Positions 1 to 7,199 of a DNA stretch of 9,626 nucleotides are shown piece by piece. Numbering within the stretch: position 1 is the first letter of the stretch; every line of letters starts with the position of its first letter. Origin of the DNA: Elusimicrobiota bacterium (GTDB lineage: Bacteria; CG03; SLGR01; PWQF01); contig PWMP01000084.1 in the NCBI GenBank assembly GCA_003558145.1, positions 1-9,626 on the forward strand, written 5' to 3'. The notes under the pieces were generated by a model that made no database searches, was not told the origin of the DNA, and saw only the letters and a list, made by a program, of their open reading frames with translations. A program made the translations under genes and the position numbers.

Positions 1-864
1 GGTAGCAAAGGCGTCCGCCGTCAGAGTGTCCGTAGCAATAACCGTAACGCTGGCTGAAACGGAAGAAGGATAACCGGTACGCGGATCGAAAATATGATGA
101 TACCTTTCTTCTCCTTCCATAAAATAATTTTCGTAATCACCGGAGGTAGCCACGGCTATATCAGATCCTTTTATCACATACGTTATTCCGCCGGCCCGGG
201 GATGTCTTACTCCCACCTTCCATTTGCCGTCAGGTTTTTCTCCCATAACATATATGTCGCCGCCAGCATCTATAAGGGCGCCGGATACTCCCTTTTGTCT
301 AAGCACATCAGCAGCCTCATCTACAGCGTAACCTTTTGCAATGGAGCCGAAGGTAACCTTAACATTATCATCTTCTTTTAATATGACGTCACCGGTAATT
401 TTAAGTTTATCTGGACCTACCAGGGTTAAAACGTTTTTTATTTCTTCCCTGTCAGGCACCCCTGCCGATGAAAAGTTAAAACCCCATAACTCAACCAGGG
501 GATAAACGGTTATATCAAAAGCCCCTCCGGTAACAGCATTAATTTCTGCCGACTTTTTTGCCAGGGCTATTATTTCTTCATCTTCAATAGGATGCGCGTA
601 GTTATTAAACCTGTATACCCGGGAAGCTTCGCTGAGATGATTAAATTTTTCATAAACCTCACTAATCCTTTCCATAGCGGCATTTACGGCAGCTTCAGGG
701 TCAGTTTCGGAATAAACTTTAATTGTACAATAACTTCCCATAAGAAAGCGGGTCTCTTCGGCGTATATCTCAGAATCCGTCTTTCTGCATGAATTTAGGA
801 AAACTGAAAAACCGAAAATTGCCGTTGCTATTAATATTTTTCCGCTGTCAGTAAGTAACCGCAT
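1..864 (-). CDS. apbE: FAD:protein FMN transferase (ApbE family lipoprotein), 3' end outside window
   Basis: ApbE enzymes attach FMN covalently to a Thr or Ser of target flavoproteins outside the cytoplasm, using FAD and a divalent metal. I translated 288 codons from ATG at 862-864; the frame is open to base 1, so the C-terminus is missing. An N-terminal hydrophobic stretch (about residues 9-24) ends in a lipobox-like LNSC with Cys26, predicting a lipoprotein. Family motifs in order are GGAFDITVYPLVELWGF (113-129), GSIAKGYAVD (173-182), DAGGD (199-203), ATSGDYENYF (239-248), HHIFDPRTGYP (256-266) and the metal-site region TADAFAT (282-288). The start overlaps the end of the NusG_II gene by 17 bases, so the two are translationally coupled. 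A GGAGG lies about 12 bases upstream of the ATG. The family is certain; the flavinylation target is not visible, though Rnf/Nqr-type subunits are the usual partners. Confidence 0.95.
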   Translation of the reverse strand, partial: MRLLTDSGKILIATAIFGFSVFLNSCRKTDSEIYAEETRFLMGSYCTIKVYSETDPEAAVNAAMERISEVYEKFNHLSEASRVYRFNNYAHPIEDEEIIALAKKSAEINAVTGGAFDITVYPLVELWGFNFSSAGVPDREEIKNVLTLVGPDKLKITGDVILKEDDNVKVTFGSIAKGYAVDEAADVLRQKGVSGALIDAGGDIYVMGEKPDGKWKVGVRHPRAGGITYVIKGSDIAVATSGDYENYFMEGEERYHHIFDPRTGYPSSVSASVTVIATDTLTADAFAT

Positions 865-1222
865 CGTATTGCCTGTCCTCCTCTGCGCCGATGATGGAAA
901 CAACGCTTTTGTTGGGTATACATATAATACTCTGGCCAGGAGAGGAAATCCAACCGCTGTTTACACATATCTTCCTGGGACAGTCAGCCGATAAAACTCT
1001 GATTCTTCCGTCCCTCACTTCTATAAGCATTGGACCCAGTTCAAACAAAGCATCCTTTGAAAGCAGAATATCTTTCTTCGGCTCTCCTTCAACAAAAACA
1101 GCCGCATATTCAGCTTCTCCGGAACGCATCCGGAAAAAAAACACCGCCATAACTGCTGCAAGCGCTGCGACGACTGCAATAAGCAGGTAGTCGTATATAC
1201 TTGTTCCTGTAAGCCTCTCCAT
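848..1222 (-). CDS. NusG domain II-containing membrane-anchored protein
   Basis: 124 aa. An N-terminal membrane helix (about residues 11-30) is followed by a small extracytoplasmic domain. That domain carries the NusG_II-family signature: ADCPRKICVNSGWIS (79-93), then PGQSIICIPN (95-104), with cysteines at 81, 86 and 101. The molecular role of this family is not established. It is commonly encoded beside ApbE and other redox or flavin-transfer genes, and here it overlaps apbE by 17 bases. Its promoter is visible in the divergent intergenic region. AAAGGA about 10 bases upstream supports the ATG at 1220-1222. Despite the domain name it is not the transcription factor NusG: the NGN domain is absent. 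The conserved cysteines could bind a metal or form a disulfide, but that is inference. Confidence 0.9.
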   Translation of the reverse strand: MERLTGTSIYDYLLIAVVAALAAVMAVFFFRMRSGEAEYAAVFVEGEPKKDILLSKDALFELGPMLIEVRDGRIRVLSADCPRKICVNSGWISSPGQSIICIPNKSVVSIIGAEEDRQYDAVTY

Positions 1223-1247
1223 TTTAATTTATTCCTTTACCGAAACT

Positions 1248-1275
1248 ATTATAATAACTTGCATCTCTTTTTCAA
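1248..1275 (-). promoter_or_regulatory. sigma70-like promoter for the NusG_II-apbE operon
   Basis: Reading the minus strand, TTGAAA (1270-1275) is followed after 16 bases by a perfect TATAAT (1248-1253), about 25 bases before the ATG of the NusG_II gene. It is a near-consensus pair in the right place and orientation, but its function is inferred from sequence only. Confidence 0.6.
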
Positions 1276-1296
1276 TCTAATCAAACCCGCTAATTT

Positions 1297-1327
1297 TTGA
1301 CAATCCACTGAAATTATGTTTTAATAT
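1297..1327 (+). promoter_or_regulatory. sigma70-like promoter for the glycosyltransferase pair
   Basis: A perfect TTGACA (1297-1302) is followed after 17-19 bases by overlapping AT-rich candidates for the -10 box: TTTAAT at 1320, TTAATA at 1321 or TAATAT at 1322. This is about 40 bases before the first GT start. The -35 is strong and the -10 is ambiguous. It lies back-to-back with the opposite promoter, with the two -35 boxes about 20 bases apart, so one regulator could control both. Confidence 0.5.
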
Positions 1328-1343
1328 TTTACTATATCTTTTC

Positions 1344-1370
1344 AAAGGAGGAAACAATATTTATTTTATG
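1344..1370 (+). promoter_or_regulatory. Shine-Dalgarno with unusually long spacing to the GT1 start
   Basis: AAAGGAGG (1344-1351) is a strong Shine-Dalgarno but sits 16 bases before the ATG at 1368-1370. The only alternative start codon between them in the same frame is ATT at 1359-1361, which has an ideal 7-base spacing but is a rare start codon. The ATG remains the default call, although the initiation site is less certain than usual. Confidence 0.45.
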
Positions 1371-2471
1371 GCTGAGAAAAGAGGAAGAAAAAAAACAAAC
1401 AAGATTCATGTCGCGGTAATATCCCCGCCATACATACCCATACCCCCTCCCGGATACGGCGGCACCGAGCTTGTCATATACAATCTTGTTGAGGGATTAA
1501 AGAAACTGGGCCACAAAGTCACTCTTTTCGCCGGCAGAGGATCAAAAACATCCGCTGACCACTTTTTTCTTTATATAGAAGAAAAGGATATAGATCTTTC
1601 GCTGGCTTCACCACTGGATGTAAAAAGAGTAACAAAAGAACTGGGAGCTAAATACGCCTACTGCAGAAGCGCGCTCAACGGCGCAGATATAATACATGAT
1701 CATACTCTTTCAGATAATATTACCGCTCTGCCTTCTGTTCATACGCTTCACGGGCCGGGCACAGAAGCTACTGTAAATAAATGCGTGGAAATTTCAAAAA
1801 ACAAACTTAATCATTTTGTTTCAATTTCAGATCGGCAAAAAGAGATTTATCTTACCCATTCTAAAAAAATAAATTTTTCCGGTACCGTACACAATTCCAT
1901 AGACGTGGACAAGCTCAAATGGCAAAAGAAAAAAGAGGATTTTCTTCTTTTTGTGGGAAGAATAAACTGGGAAAAAGGGCCCGATATAGCTATTCGTACC
2001 GCAGCCAGGGCAAAAATGCCGCTTGCCATGATTGTAAAAATGAGCGAACAGTTTGAAAAGGACTTTTATACCCAGGAAATACAACCCATAATAAACAATC
2101 TTGCCTCCGGTATAACCATAAAACTCTATGAAGAACCCCCCCAGGATTTTAAATTTAAACTATGCCGGCAGGCCAGATGCACTCTCTTTACAAGCCAGTG
2201 GGAAGAGCCTTTCGGACTTGTTATGATTGAATCTATGGCATGCGGGACACCCGTTATTGCCCTCCGGCGCGGAGCCGCTCCGGAAGTTATAGTAGACGGC
2301 AAAACCGGTTTTATTGTAGATACCGAAGAAGAATTTGCCGAAGCTTTAAAGAAAATTGACTCTATAGACCCTGCGGAATGCCGCAGGCATGTAGAGGACA
2401 ATTTCAGTGTTAAAAAGATGGCGGAAAGGTATGTAAGCGCATACCGGAAAATTCTTGGAGAAAAAAAATGA
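1368..2471 (+). CDS. GT4-type family glycosyltransferase (first of tandem pair)
   Basis: 367 aa, a typical length for a GT-B fold retaining glycosyltransferase of family GT4, which moves a sugar from a nucleotide-sugar donor to a glycan, lipid or small-molecule acceptor in the cytoplasm. The N-terminal domain begins with a lysine- and arginine-rich stretch (2-12) and then a Rossmann strand (13-20). The GT4 glycine loop GYGGTELVIYNL is at 29-40, with GHKVTLFA at 48-55 and IIHDH at 108-112. The C-terminal domain has VGRINWEKGPD (196-206), with Arg198 and Lys203 in the donor-phosphate positions. The EX7E motif is EPFGLVMIE (280-288), followed by ACGTPVIALRRGAAPEVI (291-308). It has no signal peptide or membrane helix. 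It overlaps the next gene by 4 bases (ATGA), so the two are coupled. Donor and acceptor cannot be deduced; polysaccharide, glycolipid or trehalose-like synthesis are all open. Confidence 0.92.
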   Translation: MAEKRGRKKTNKIHVAVISPPYIPIPPPGYGGTELVIYNLVEGLKKLGHKVTLFAGRGSKTSADHFFLYIEEKDIDLSLASPLDVKRVTKELGAKYAYCRSALNGADIIHDHTLSDNITALPSVHTLHGPGTEATVNKCVEISKNKLNHFVSISDRQKEIYLTHSKKINFSGTVHNSIDVDKLKWQKKKEDFLLFVGRINWEKGPDIAIRTAARAKMPLAMIVKMSEQFEKDFYTQEIQPIINNLASGITIKLYEEPPQDFKFKLCRQARCTLFTSQWEEPFGLVMIESMACGTPVIALRRGAAPEVIVDGKTGFIVDTEEEFAEALKKIDSIDPAECRRHVEDNFSVKKMAERYVSAYRKILGEKK

Positions 2472-3511
2472 AAATTGCTATTGTTGCACCACCGTGGACG
2501 ACGCTGCCTTCCGAAGACCATACCGGCATAGAACCGACGATCTTTAACCTGGCAGAGGAATATGTCAAAGCTAATCAAAAAGTAGTCCTGTTTGCCCCGC
2601 ACGGCTCAGTATCCTCAGCTGAAACAATCTGTTATCCCGAAATACCTTCGGAATTTGACATAAAAGCGGACACTATAAGATTCTTTCTTAAAGATATCTT
2701 CGCAAGTTACGCATATATGAAAGCCTGTTCGGAGGGAGCCGACATTATACATGACTTCACCCTGGGCGGGGACTATAATGTTTCGATTCCTGTCATTCAC
2801 ACGGTCTATGGCCCCCCAACTGAACAAACAGTAAAAATATGCTTAAAGGCCTGCCGGTACGCTAACAACCACCTTGTGGCCGTTTCCAACCGCCAGAGGG
2901 GTGAGTTTTCTGAAATATCACAGGAATTGCATTTTGTTGACACTATTCCAAAATGCGTAAATACCGAGACAATAAAATGGGGTGCAGATAAAGAAGATTA
3001 TTTGCTTTACTTCGGAAGCCCTGAGCAGAAAAAAGACATTGAACTTGCAAGAAGAGTTGCCGTCAAATCCAAACACCGTCTGGTTGCAGTGATACACGGT
3101 AGCCGTGAACAGGATTACGGCAGTATTAAGCCCCGGCTGCAAAAGGACGCCGTAACAACCGACATAAGGCTCACGGAAGACCTTCCCAGGGAATCCAGAC
3201 ATAACCTGTACCGAAAAGCCAGCGCTGCTATACACATAAGCAGATGGAAAGAACCATTTTCAATGGAGATTCTCGAGTCTCTTGCATGCGGCACTCCCGT
3301 AATTGCACTCCGCAGGAGTGCCGCCCCGGAAGTTATCGAAGAGGGGAAAACAGGATTTCTAGTTGAAACTGAAAAAGAAATACTTCAGGCAATTGAAAAA
3401 CTTGACTCAATTAATCCCGAAGACTGCAGGAAAGCGGCGGAAGAAAAATTTTCATCAAAAGTAATATCTCAAAAGTACCTTAAACTTTATCGGTCTTTTC
3501 CGCAACCGTAA
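2468..3511 (+). CDS. GT4-like glycosyltransferase, divergent second copy
   Basis: 347 aa and clearly paralogous to the upstream GT. The two share layout and whole blocks, including ADIIHD (91-96), the HTxxGPxTE region (111-119), NRQ (141-143), ACGTPVIALRR and AAPEVI (273-290), and a KTGF-VxTE segment (294-302). The EX7E motif is kept as EPFSMEILE (262-270). However, the N-terminal GGTE loop has become HTGIEPTI (18-25). The donor-phosphate segment reads YFGSPEQKKD (181-190), so the Arg of the usual GR-x(4)-KG motif is replaced by Ser184 and the following Gly is lost. The gene starts on the ATGA overlap with its neighbour and has no Shine-Dalgarno gap of its own. It is full length with no internal stops, so it is under selection rather than an obvious pseudogene. 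It may be a pseudo-GT partner of the first enzyme or may use a different donor; both are inference. Confidence 0.87.
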   Translation: MKIAIVAPPWTTLPSEDHTGIEPTIFNLAEEYVKANQKVVLFAPHGSVSSAETICYPEIPSEFDIKADTIRFFLKDIFASYAYMKACSEGADIIHDFTLGGDYNVSIPVIHTVYGPPTEQTVKICLKACRYANNHLVAVSNRQRGEFSEISQELHFVDTIPKCVNTETIKWGADKEDYLLYFGSPEQKKDIELARRVAVKSKHRLVAVIHGSREQDYGSIKPRLQKDAVTTDIRLTEDLPRESRHNLYRKASAAIHISRWKEPFSMEILESLACGTPVIALRRSAAPEVIEEGKTGFLVETEKEILQAIEKLDSINPEDCRKAAEEKFSSKVISQKYLKLYRSFPQP

Positions 3512-3540
3512 ATTTTAGTACTTTTTAAAATCTTTATTCT

Positions 3541-4824
3541 TCATTGAACCGCCGGCACCAGCGGTTCATAAGCCAGCAAGGCCAGTATACCGTAAGAAAC
3601 ACCTATAGTGCTAAAATTATTTTCCCCGGGGGTTCTGTACTCATGTCCTATCAGCGCATCTGCTTTTGTAGCGTACGGGTAGGTAAGCGAATCATTCTGT
3701 TCAATCGCCAGTTTCAGCATCTCTTCTGTAAGTTTTTCTTTTTTTTCTCTGTACTCTGAATCCCTTGCTTTATCTGACTGTCTCTCAAAATCTGTTTCCA
3801 GCCTGCCGTATGCATTTATAAGCTGAAAGGTCCATTCAGGCGACACCAGCGGTTCCCTGCCAAGTTCCCCTGCCGTTACGCGGTCAACAAAATCGGCTCC
3901 TTTTACTTCAACAACCGAGCCGTCCGGCTTAACAAAGCTTGTTTTGGAGAGACAATTTTTTTCAATAAACTCTGTTATTTTAACCGTGGGGCTGCCTTCA
4001 AAACTATCTATAATTTCGGCTCCAAGCGCCGTAATCCCCCAGGACTGTACATCGGTTGCAACTGCTGTATCTATTCCCGAGTCATTGAAACCCCTGTTAA
4101 ACCTCTGCTCGTCCCTGTTGTAAGCAATACTTCCAATCCAGTCCAGAACCCTGTCGCGGGCCTGTCTAAAGGAATAATCACCTGTTTCCCCGTAGAGCAT
4201 ATTGAATAATGCATATGCACCTATATTATGTTCTGTGGCGTAAATCTCATGAAAGCCTGGAAGCGACGGTTCATAGCCGATATGCTGGTCTCCGCTAAAG
4301 CGCGAATCGCCTTCCGGCCCGAGCACTATGCCGCCAAAATTAATATCGCCCTCTTCAGTATTCTGCAGCGAAAGTATAAAATCAGCAATTCTCAAGGAAA
4401 GTTCAAAATACTTTTCATCTCCGGAGGATTTATAAAGATGATATCCGGCAATAGCCATCCATAGATTTGAGCCGGTTCTTACTGACCAGTCAACTCCCAG
4501 AGAAGATTTGGAAGTATTCACCGCCTCAATTATACCACCGAGACGCCAGACAGCGGGAGTGTTTATATAAAAATCCAGTATATTCCGGGCGTCATCCGCA
4601 TTGCCCGCTGCGACATAAGCAAGCGCAGTTACGGCAGAATCGTAAGTTATGCTCCAGTTTTCAAACCTCATATCTCCAACATGACTGTAAGGAAGGCCCG
4701 CCGTGTGTTCTCTGTTTCTAAAAAGCCAGTTCCGCAGTTTTTCAACTTCTTCTTTGTATTCACCTGCATTTAATTCAAATTGAAAAAGAAGTGAAAGTCC
4801 AAAAAATATACATACTGCTTTCAA
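3541..4824 (-). CDS. secreted all-helical (alpha/alpha-barrel) glycoside hydrolase-like protein, family not identified
   Basis: 427 aa with a signal peptide (hydrophobic 4-17, likely cleavage after LNA at about residue 20) and no lipobox cysteine, so probably periplasmic or secreted. The rest reads as repeated amphipathic helices separated by Gly- and aromatic-rich loops, as in (alpha/alpha)6 glycosidases and lyases. Conserved-looking stretches include RFENWSITYDSAV (53-65), DWSVRTGSNLWMAIAGYHLY (112-131), YATEHNIGAYALF (195-207), TDVQSWGITALGAE (257-270), SPEWTFQ (328-334) and YPYATKADA (382-390). Their acidic and aromatic residues are plausible sugar-binding or catalytic positions. A charged, coiled-coil-like stretch lies at 346-375. 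The start is TTG at 4822-4824, supported by a perfect AGGAGG 8 bases upstream (4833-4838). It lies 43 bases after the ABC ATPase gene, last in the minus operon and converging on the GT pair. I cannot assign a GH family, and a glycan epimerase or lyase is possible. Confidence 0.7.
   Translation of the reverse strand: MKAVCIFFGLSLLFQFELNAGEYKEEVEKLRNWLFRNREHTAGLPYSHVGDMRFENWSITYDSAVTALAYVAAGNADDARNILDFYINTPAVWRLGGIIEAVNTSKSSLGVDWSVRTGSNLWMAIAGYHLYKSSGDEKYFELSLRIADFILSLQNTEEGDINFGGIVLGPEGDSRFSGDQHIGYEPSLPGFHEIYATEHNIGAYALFNMLYGETGDYSFRQARDRVLDWIGSIAYNRDEQRFNRGFNDSGIDTAVATDVQSWGITALGAEIIDSFEGSPTVKITEFIEKNCLSKTSFVKPDGSVVEVKGADFVDRVTAGELGREPLVSPEWTFQLINAYGRLETDFERQSDKARDSEYREKKEKLTEEMLKLAIEQNDSLTYPYATKADALIGHEYRTPGENNFSTIGVSYGILALLAYEPLVPAVQ
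3545..3568. repeat. short perfect inverted repeat at the convergent gene ends
   Basis: An 8-base stem (TGAACCGC paired with GCGGTTCA) with an 8-base loop lies at the 3' end of the glycosidase-like gene, immediately before its stop codon. No T-tract follows on either strand, so it is not a classical intrinsic terminator. It might stabilise mRNA ends at the convergent junction, but it could also be a by-product of the codons used. Confidence 0.35.
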
Positions 4825-4867
4825 ATTTGAAGCCTCCTGTTTAAGGCGAAACGAAACAGTGGAGTTA

Positions 4868-5971
4868 TCAGGTAATTCTTTCCCCTGTCTTTTCGTTAAA
4901 GAATTGCAGTTTGTCGGGCTTGAAGATGAGTTCCATCTGATCTCCCATTGATACCCTGTTGGAGCCTTTTGTTTTCATTACCAGCTTGTTTTCTCCAACC
5001 GTAGTATGTATAAAATTTTCGCTTCCCATTGGTTCTTCGGTAACGGCAGTTGCTTTTACCGTGTTTTCCGTTTCCGATATTTTTGAATACAGCCTGTCAA
5101 TAATGTCTTCAGGCCTTATTCCCATCTTCAGTTTCTTTCCTATATAGTCGCTCAGAAAACCGAATGCCGGCTTTTTAAGGGATATATTGAACCCGTCGCC
5201 CTGCAGTGCGAATACTCCGTTTTTAGAGTCAACAGTGCTATCCAGAAAGTTCATAGAGGGAGATCCGATAAATCCCGCCACAAAACTGTTTTTAGGTTCG
5301 CTGTAAAGCTTTATGGGGTCGTCAACCTGGTGTATGAATCCGTCTTTCATTACTACAATTCTGTCCCCCATTGTCATTGCTTCTGTCTGGTCATGCGTAA
5401 CATATATCATAGTAGTCTGAAGTTTTGAATGCAGTTTCTTTATCTCAAGCCTCATCTGAACTCTAAGTTTAGCGTCCAGATTTGAAAGTGGCTCGTCAAA
5501 GAGAAAAACCTGCGGTTTTCTTACTATTGCCCTTCCCAAAGCTACCCTCTGACGCTGGCCACCGGATAATTGCTTAGGCTTTCTGTCCAGAAGATCGCCT
5601 ATCCCGAGTATCTGCCCCGCCTCGCATACCCTCACTTTTATTTCATCCTTGGGAAATTTTCTAAGTTTCAGTCCGAAGGCAAGATTATCGCTTACCTTCA
5701 TGTGAGGGTAGAGGGCGTAGTTTTGAAAAACCATAGCTATGTTTCTATCTTTGGGAGGAATATCATTCACCACTTTTCCGTCAATAAGGAGTTTCCCTGC
5801 TGTTATTTCCTCGAGCCCGGCTATCATCCTTAGAGTAGTGGATTTAACGCAACCGGAAGGACCCACAAGCACACAGAACTCCTTATCCCTGATATGCAGG
5901 TTGATATCCCTGCACCCCACTACATCCCCTTTATATACCTTTGTAACATTATCCAATCTTACTTCTGCCAT
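4868..5971 (-). CDS. sugar ABC transporter ATP-binding protein (MalK/UgpC/MsmX type) with altered Walker A
   Basis: 367 aa, the usual length for CUT1-type sugar-import ATPases, which hydrolyse ATP on the cytoplasmic face of oligosaccharide importers. Motifs in order are Q-loop VFQNYALYPHM (81-91), signature LSGGQRQRVALGRAIVR (135-151), Walker B VFLFDE with catalytic Glu160, D-loop SNLD (163-166), switch His193, and a C-terminal OB/TOBE regulatory domain (about 235-360). The Walker A is GPSGCVKST (37-45): the normally invariant Gly before the Lys is Val42 (codon GTT, 5846-5848), which should impair nucleotide binding. Everything else is intact, so it is either a recent mutation, a sequence error or a real variant. 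Nothing in the window encodes the permeases or binding protein. It may serve distant importers, as MsmX does. Substrate is inferred from the glucanase context only. Confidence 0.93.
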   Translation of the reverse strand: MAEVRLDNVTKVYKGDVVGCRDINLHIRDKEFCVLVGPSGCVKSTTLRMIAGLEEITAGKLLIDGKVVNDIPPKDRNIAMVFQNYALYPHMKVSDNLAFGLKLRKFPKDEIKVRVCEAGQILGIGDLLDRKPKQLSGGQRQRVALGRAIVRKPQVFLFDEPLSNLDAKLRVQMRLEIKKLHSKLQTTMIYVTHDQTEAMTMGDRIVVMKDGFIHQVDDPIKLYSEPKNSFVAGFIGSPSMNFLDSTVDSKNGVFALQGDGFNISLKKPAFGFLSDYIGKKLKMGIRPEDIIDRLYSKISETENTVKATAVTEEPMGSENFIHTTVGENKLVMKTKGSNRVSMGDQMELIFKPDKLQFFNEKTGERIT

Positions 5972-6014
5972 TTTTTTCTCTTTCCTTTATTACTCATTCC
6001 GGCACCATTTAAAA

Positions 6015-7199
6015 TCATAACCTTTCTGTAAGCGCTTGTTTTAACTTTTCATCAACGCGAAACTCACAGGTATCCAGGGATTTAACTATATTTTCTTTTT
6101 CTTTTTTCCAAATCTGTATCCATTTTTCCCACCCGCTGCAGGAACTTTCCCTCGAAACCCAGGGAGGGTTAAAATTATATTTATAAAGGCCGTCCGGAAA
6201 AACATAGATCGGCACGCTTTTATACGTCCAGTATGTCCAGTGAAAGGAGAATTCATCAAATAAATCTAAGACATCCTCCACCCACTTGTACTCTCCCCTG
6301 CACCCGCAGGAGGCGTTAACTCCAAATTCTCCGGCAAGAAGCGGAACATCCCACCGCTCCTGAACATCTTTGAAATATTTCAGCCTTTTACGAAGTTTAT
6401 TCTTATCCCATATTTCTCCGTCTATCTCCCCCGGATATTTCAGATCCCTGTTAAGGTTATATGTAAAATTCATAGGATCATAAAGATGAAAACTGTAAAA
6501 AGTATTTTCATCTTCAGGCGCGCCAAGCACCTCCAGGTCCGTTGACCAGAAATTGCCCTCGGCCATAATCATATGCCGCTCGTCATTCTTCCTTATAACC
6601 CGCGTTACCTCTTCATACACAGAAGCTATCCTGACCTCGGCATCTTCCCTGACAACCGGCTCATTCATTATGTTGTAAGCGGCCAGTTCCTCCCTGTCTT
6701 TGTACCTGCACGAAAGGCAATCCCATATTTTAAGATATCTTTCAATGAACTTCCTGTTTCCCCAGAAACGCGGGTCCTCGTCCTTACCGTCCGAATGCCA
6801 CTGCCCGTTCTGAGAACCCGGCACGGCATGCAGATCCAGTATGCAGTAAAGACCCGTGAGAGAGCACCAGTCAAGAAGGCTGTCAATGTATCCCAGGTTG
6901 TCTTTTTCTACGATACTGTAATGGACGGGGACCCTGACGCAGTTAAATCCAAGCCTGCTTATATTTACCAGGTCTTCCCATTTAATAAAATTATCACGGA
7001 ACAGCTTTTCAAATTCTTCAAGTGAGTCGGCGCAGTTTTTCTGTTCAAACTTTTCCTTGAATTTATATTCGGGAATATTCCTCCCCCCGAGAATATAGCC
7101 CTCCATCATCAGCCACCCGCCCAGGTTTATCCCCTTCAAAATTATCTCATTCCCTGAAAGGTCAACAATTTTATTCTGTTTTACCGAAAGAAAATCCAA
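6015..7199 (-). CDS. glycoside hydrolase family 5 beta-glucanase/exo-glucanase-like enzyme
   Basis: 394 aa, one TIM-barrel catalytic domain of the GH5 (clan GH-A) type, which hydrolyses beta-linked glucans with retention. Visible family features are LKGINLGGWLMMEG (21-34), GFNCVRVPVHY with Arg89 (84-94), LDLHAVPGSQNG with His124 (121-132), acid/base Glu180 in YNIMNEPV (175-182), FHLYDP (237-242), nucleophile Glu291 in LLAGEFGVNA (287-296) and HWTYWTYKS (320-328). The GINLGGWL start and LHAVPGSQN loop resemble exo-1,3-beta-glucanase-like subfamilies. No signal peptide is present. The only usable start is TTG at 7197-7199, and no convincing Shine-Dalgarno precedes it. The gene is in frame with the upstream lipoprotein gene across a single TGA. 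If translated alone it is cytoplasmic and would process imported oligosaccharides; if made by readthrough it would be a surface-anchored enzyme. Confidence 0.9.
   Translation of the reverse strand: MDFLSVKQNKIVDLSGNEIILKGINLGGWLMMEGYILGGRNIPEYKFKEKFEQKNCADSLEEFEKLFRDNFIKWEDLVNISRLGFNCVRVPVHYSIVEKDNLGYIDSLLDWCSLTGLYCILDLHAVPGSQNGQWHSDGKDEDPRFWGNRKFIERYLKIWDCLSCRYKDREELAAYNIMNEPVVREDAEVRIASVYEEVTRVIRKNDERHMIMAEGNFWSTDLEVLGAPEDENTFYSFHLYDPMNFTYNLNRDLKYPGEIDGEIWDKNKLRKRLKYFKDVQERWDVPLLAGEFGVNASCGCRGEYKWVEDVLDLFDEFSFHWTYWTYKSVPIYVFPDGLYKYNFNPPWVSRESSCSGWEKWIQIWKKEKENIVKSLDTCEFRVDEKLKQALTERL

Noticed and set aside
2126..2602. Long minus-strand open frame opposite the GT pair
   Set aside because: It lies entirely antisense to two well-supported GT genes and shows no domain or ribosome site; a shadow frame.
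3512..3540. Possible terminator between the convergent GT2 and glycosidase-like genes (ATTTTA/TAAAAT stem)
   Set aside because: Only six A/T pairs with an 8-base loop and no clean T-tract; too weak to call.
3545..3568. GC-containing hairpin as an intrinsic terminator
   Set aside because: The stem is perfect but lies before the stop codon and lacks a following T-run on either strand, so I list it only as an inverted repeat.
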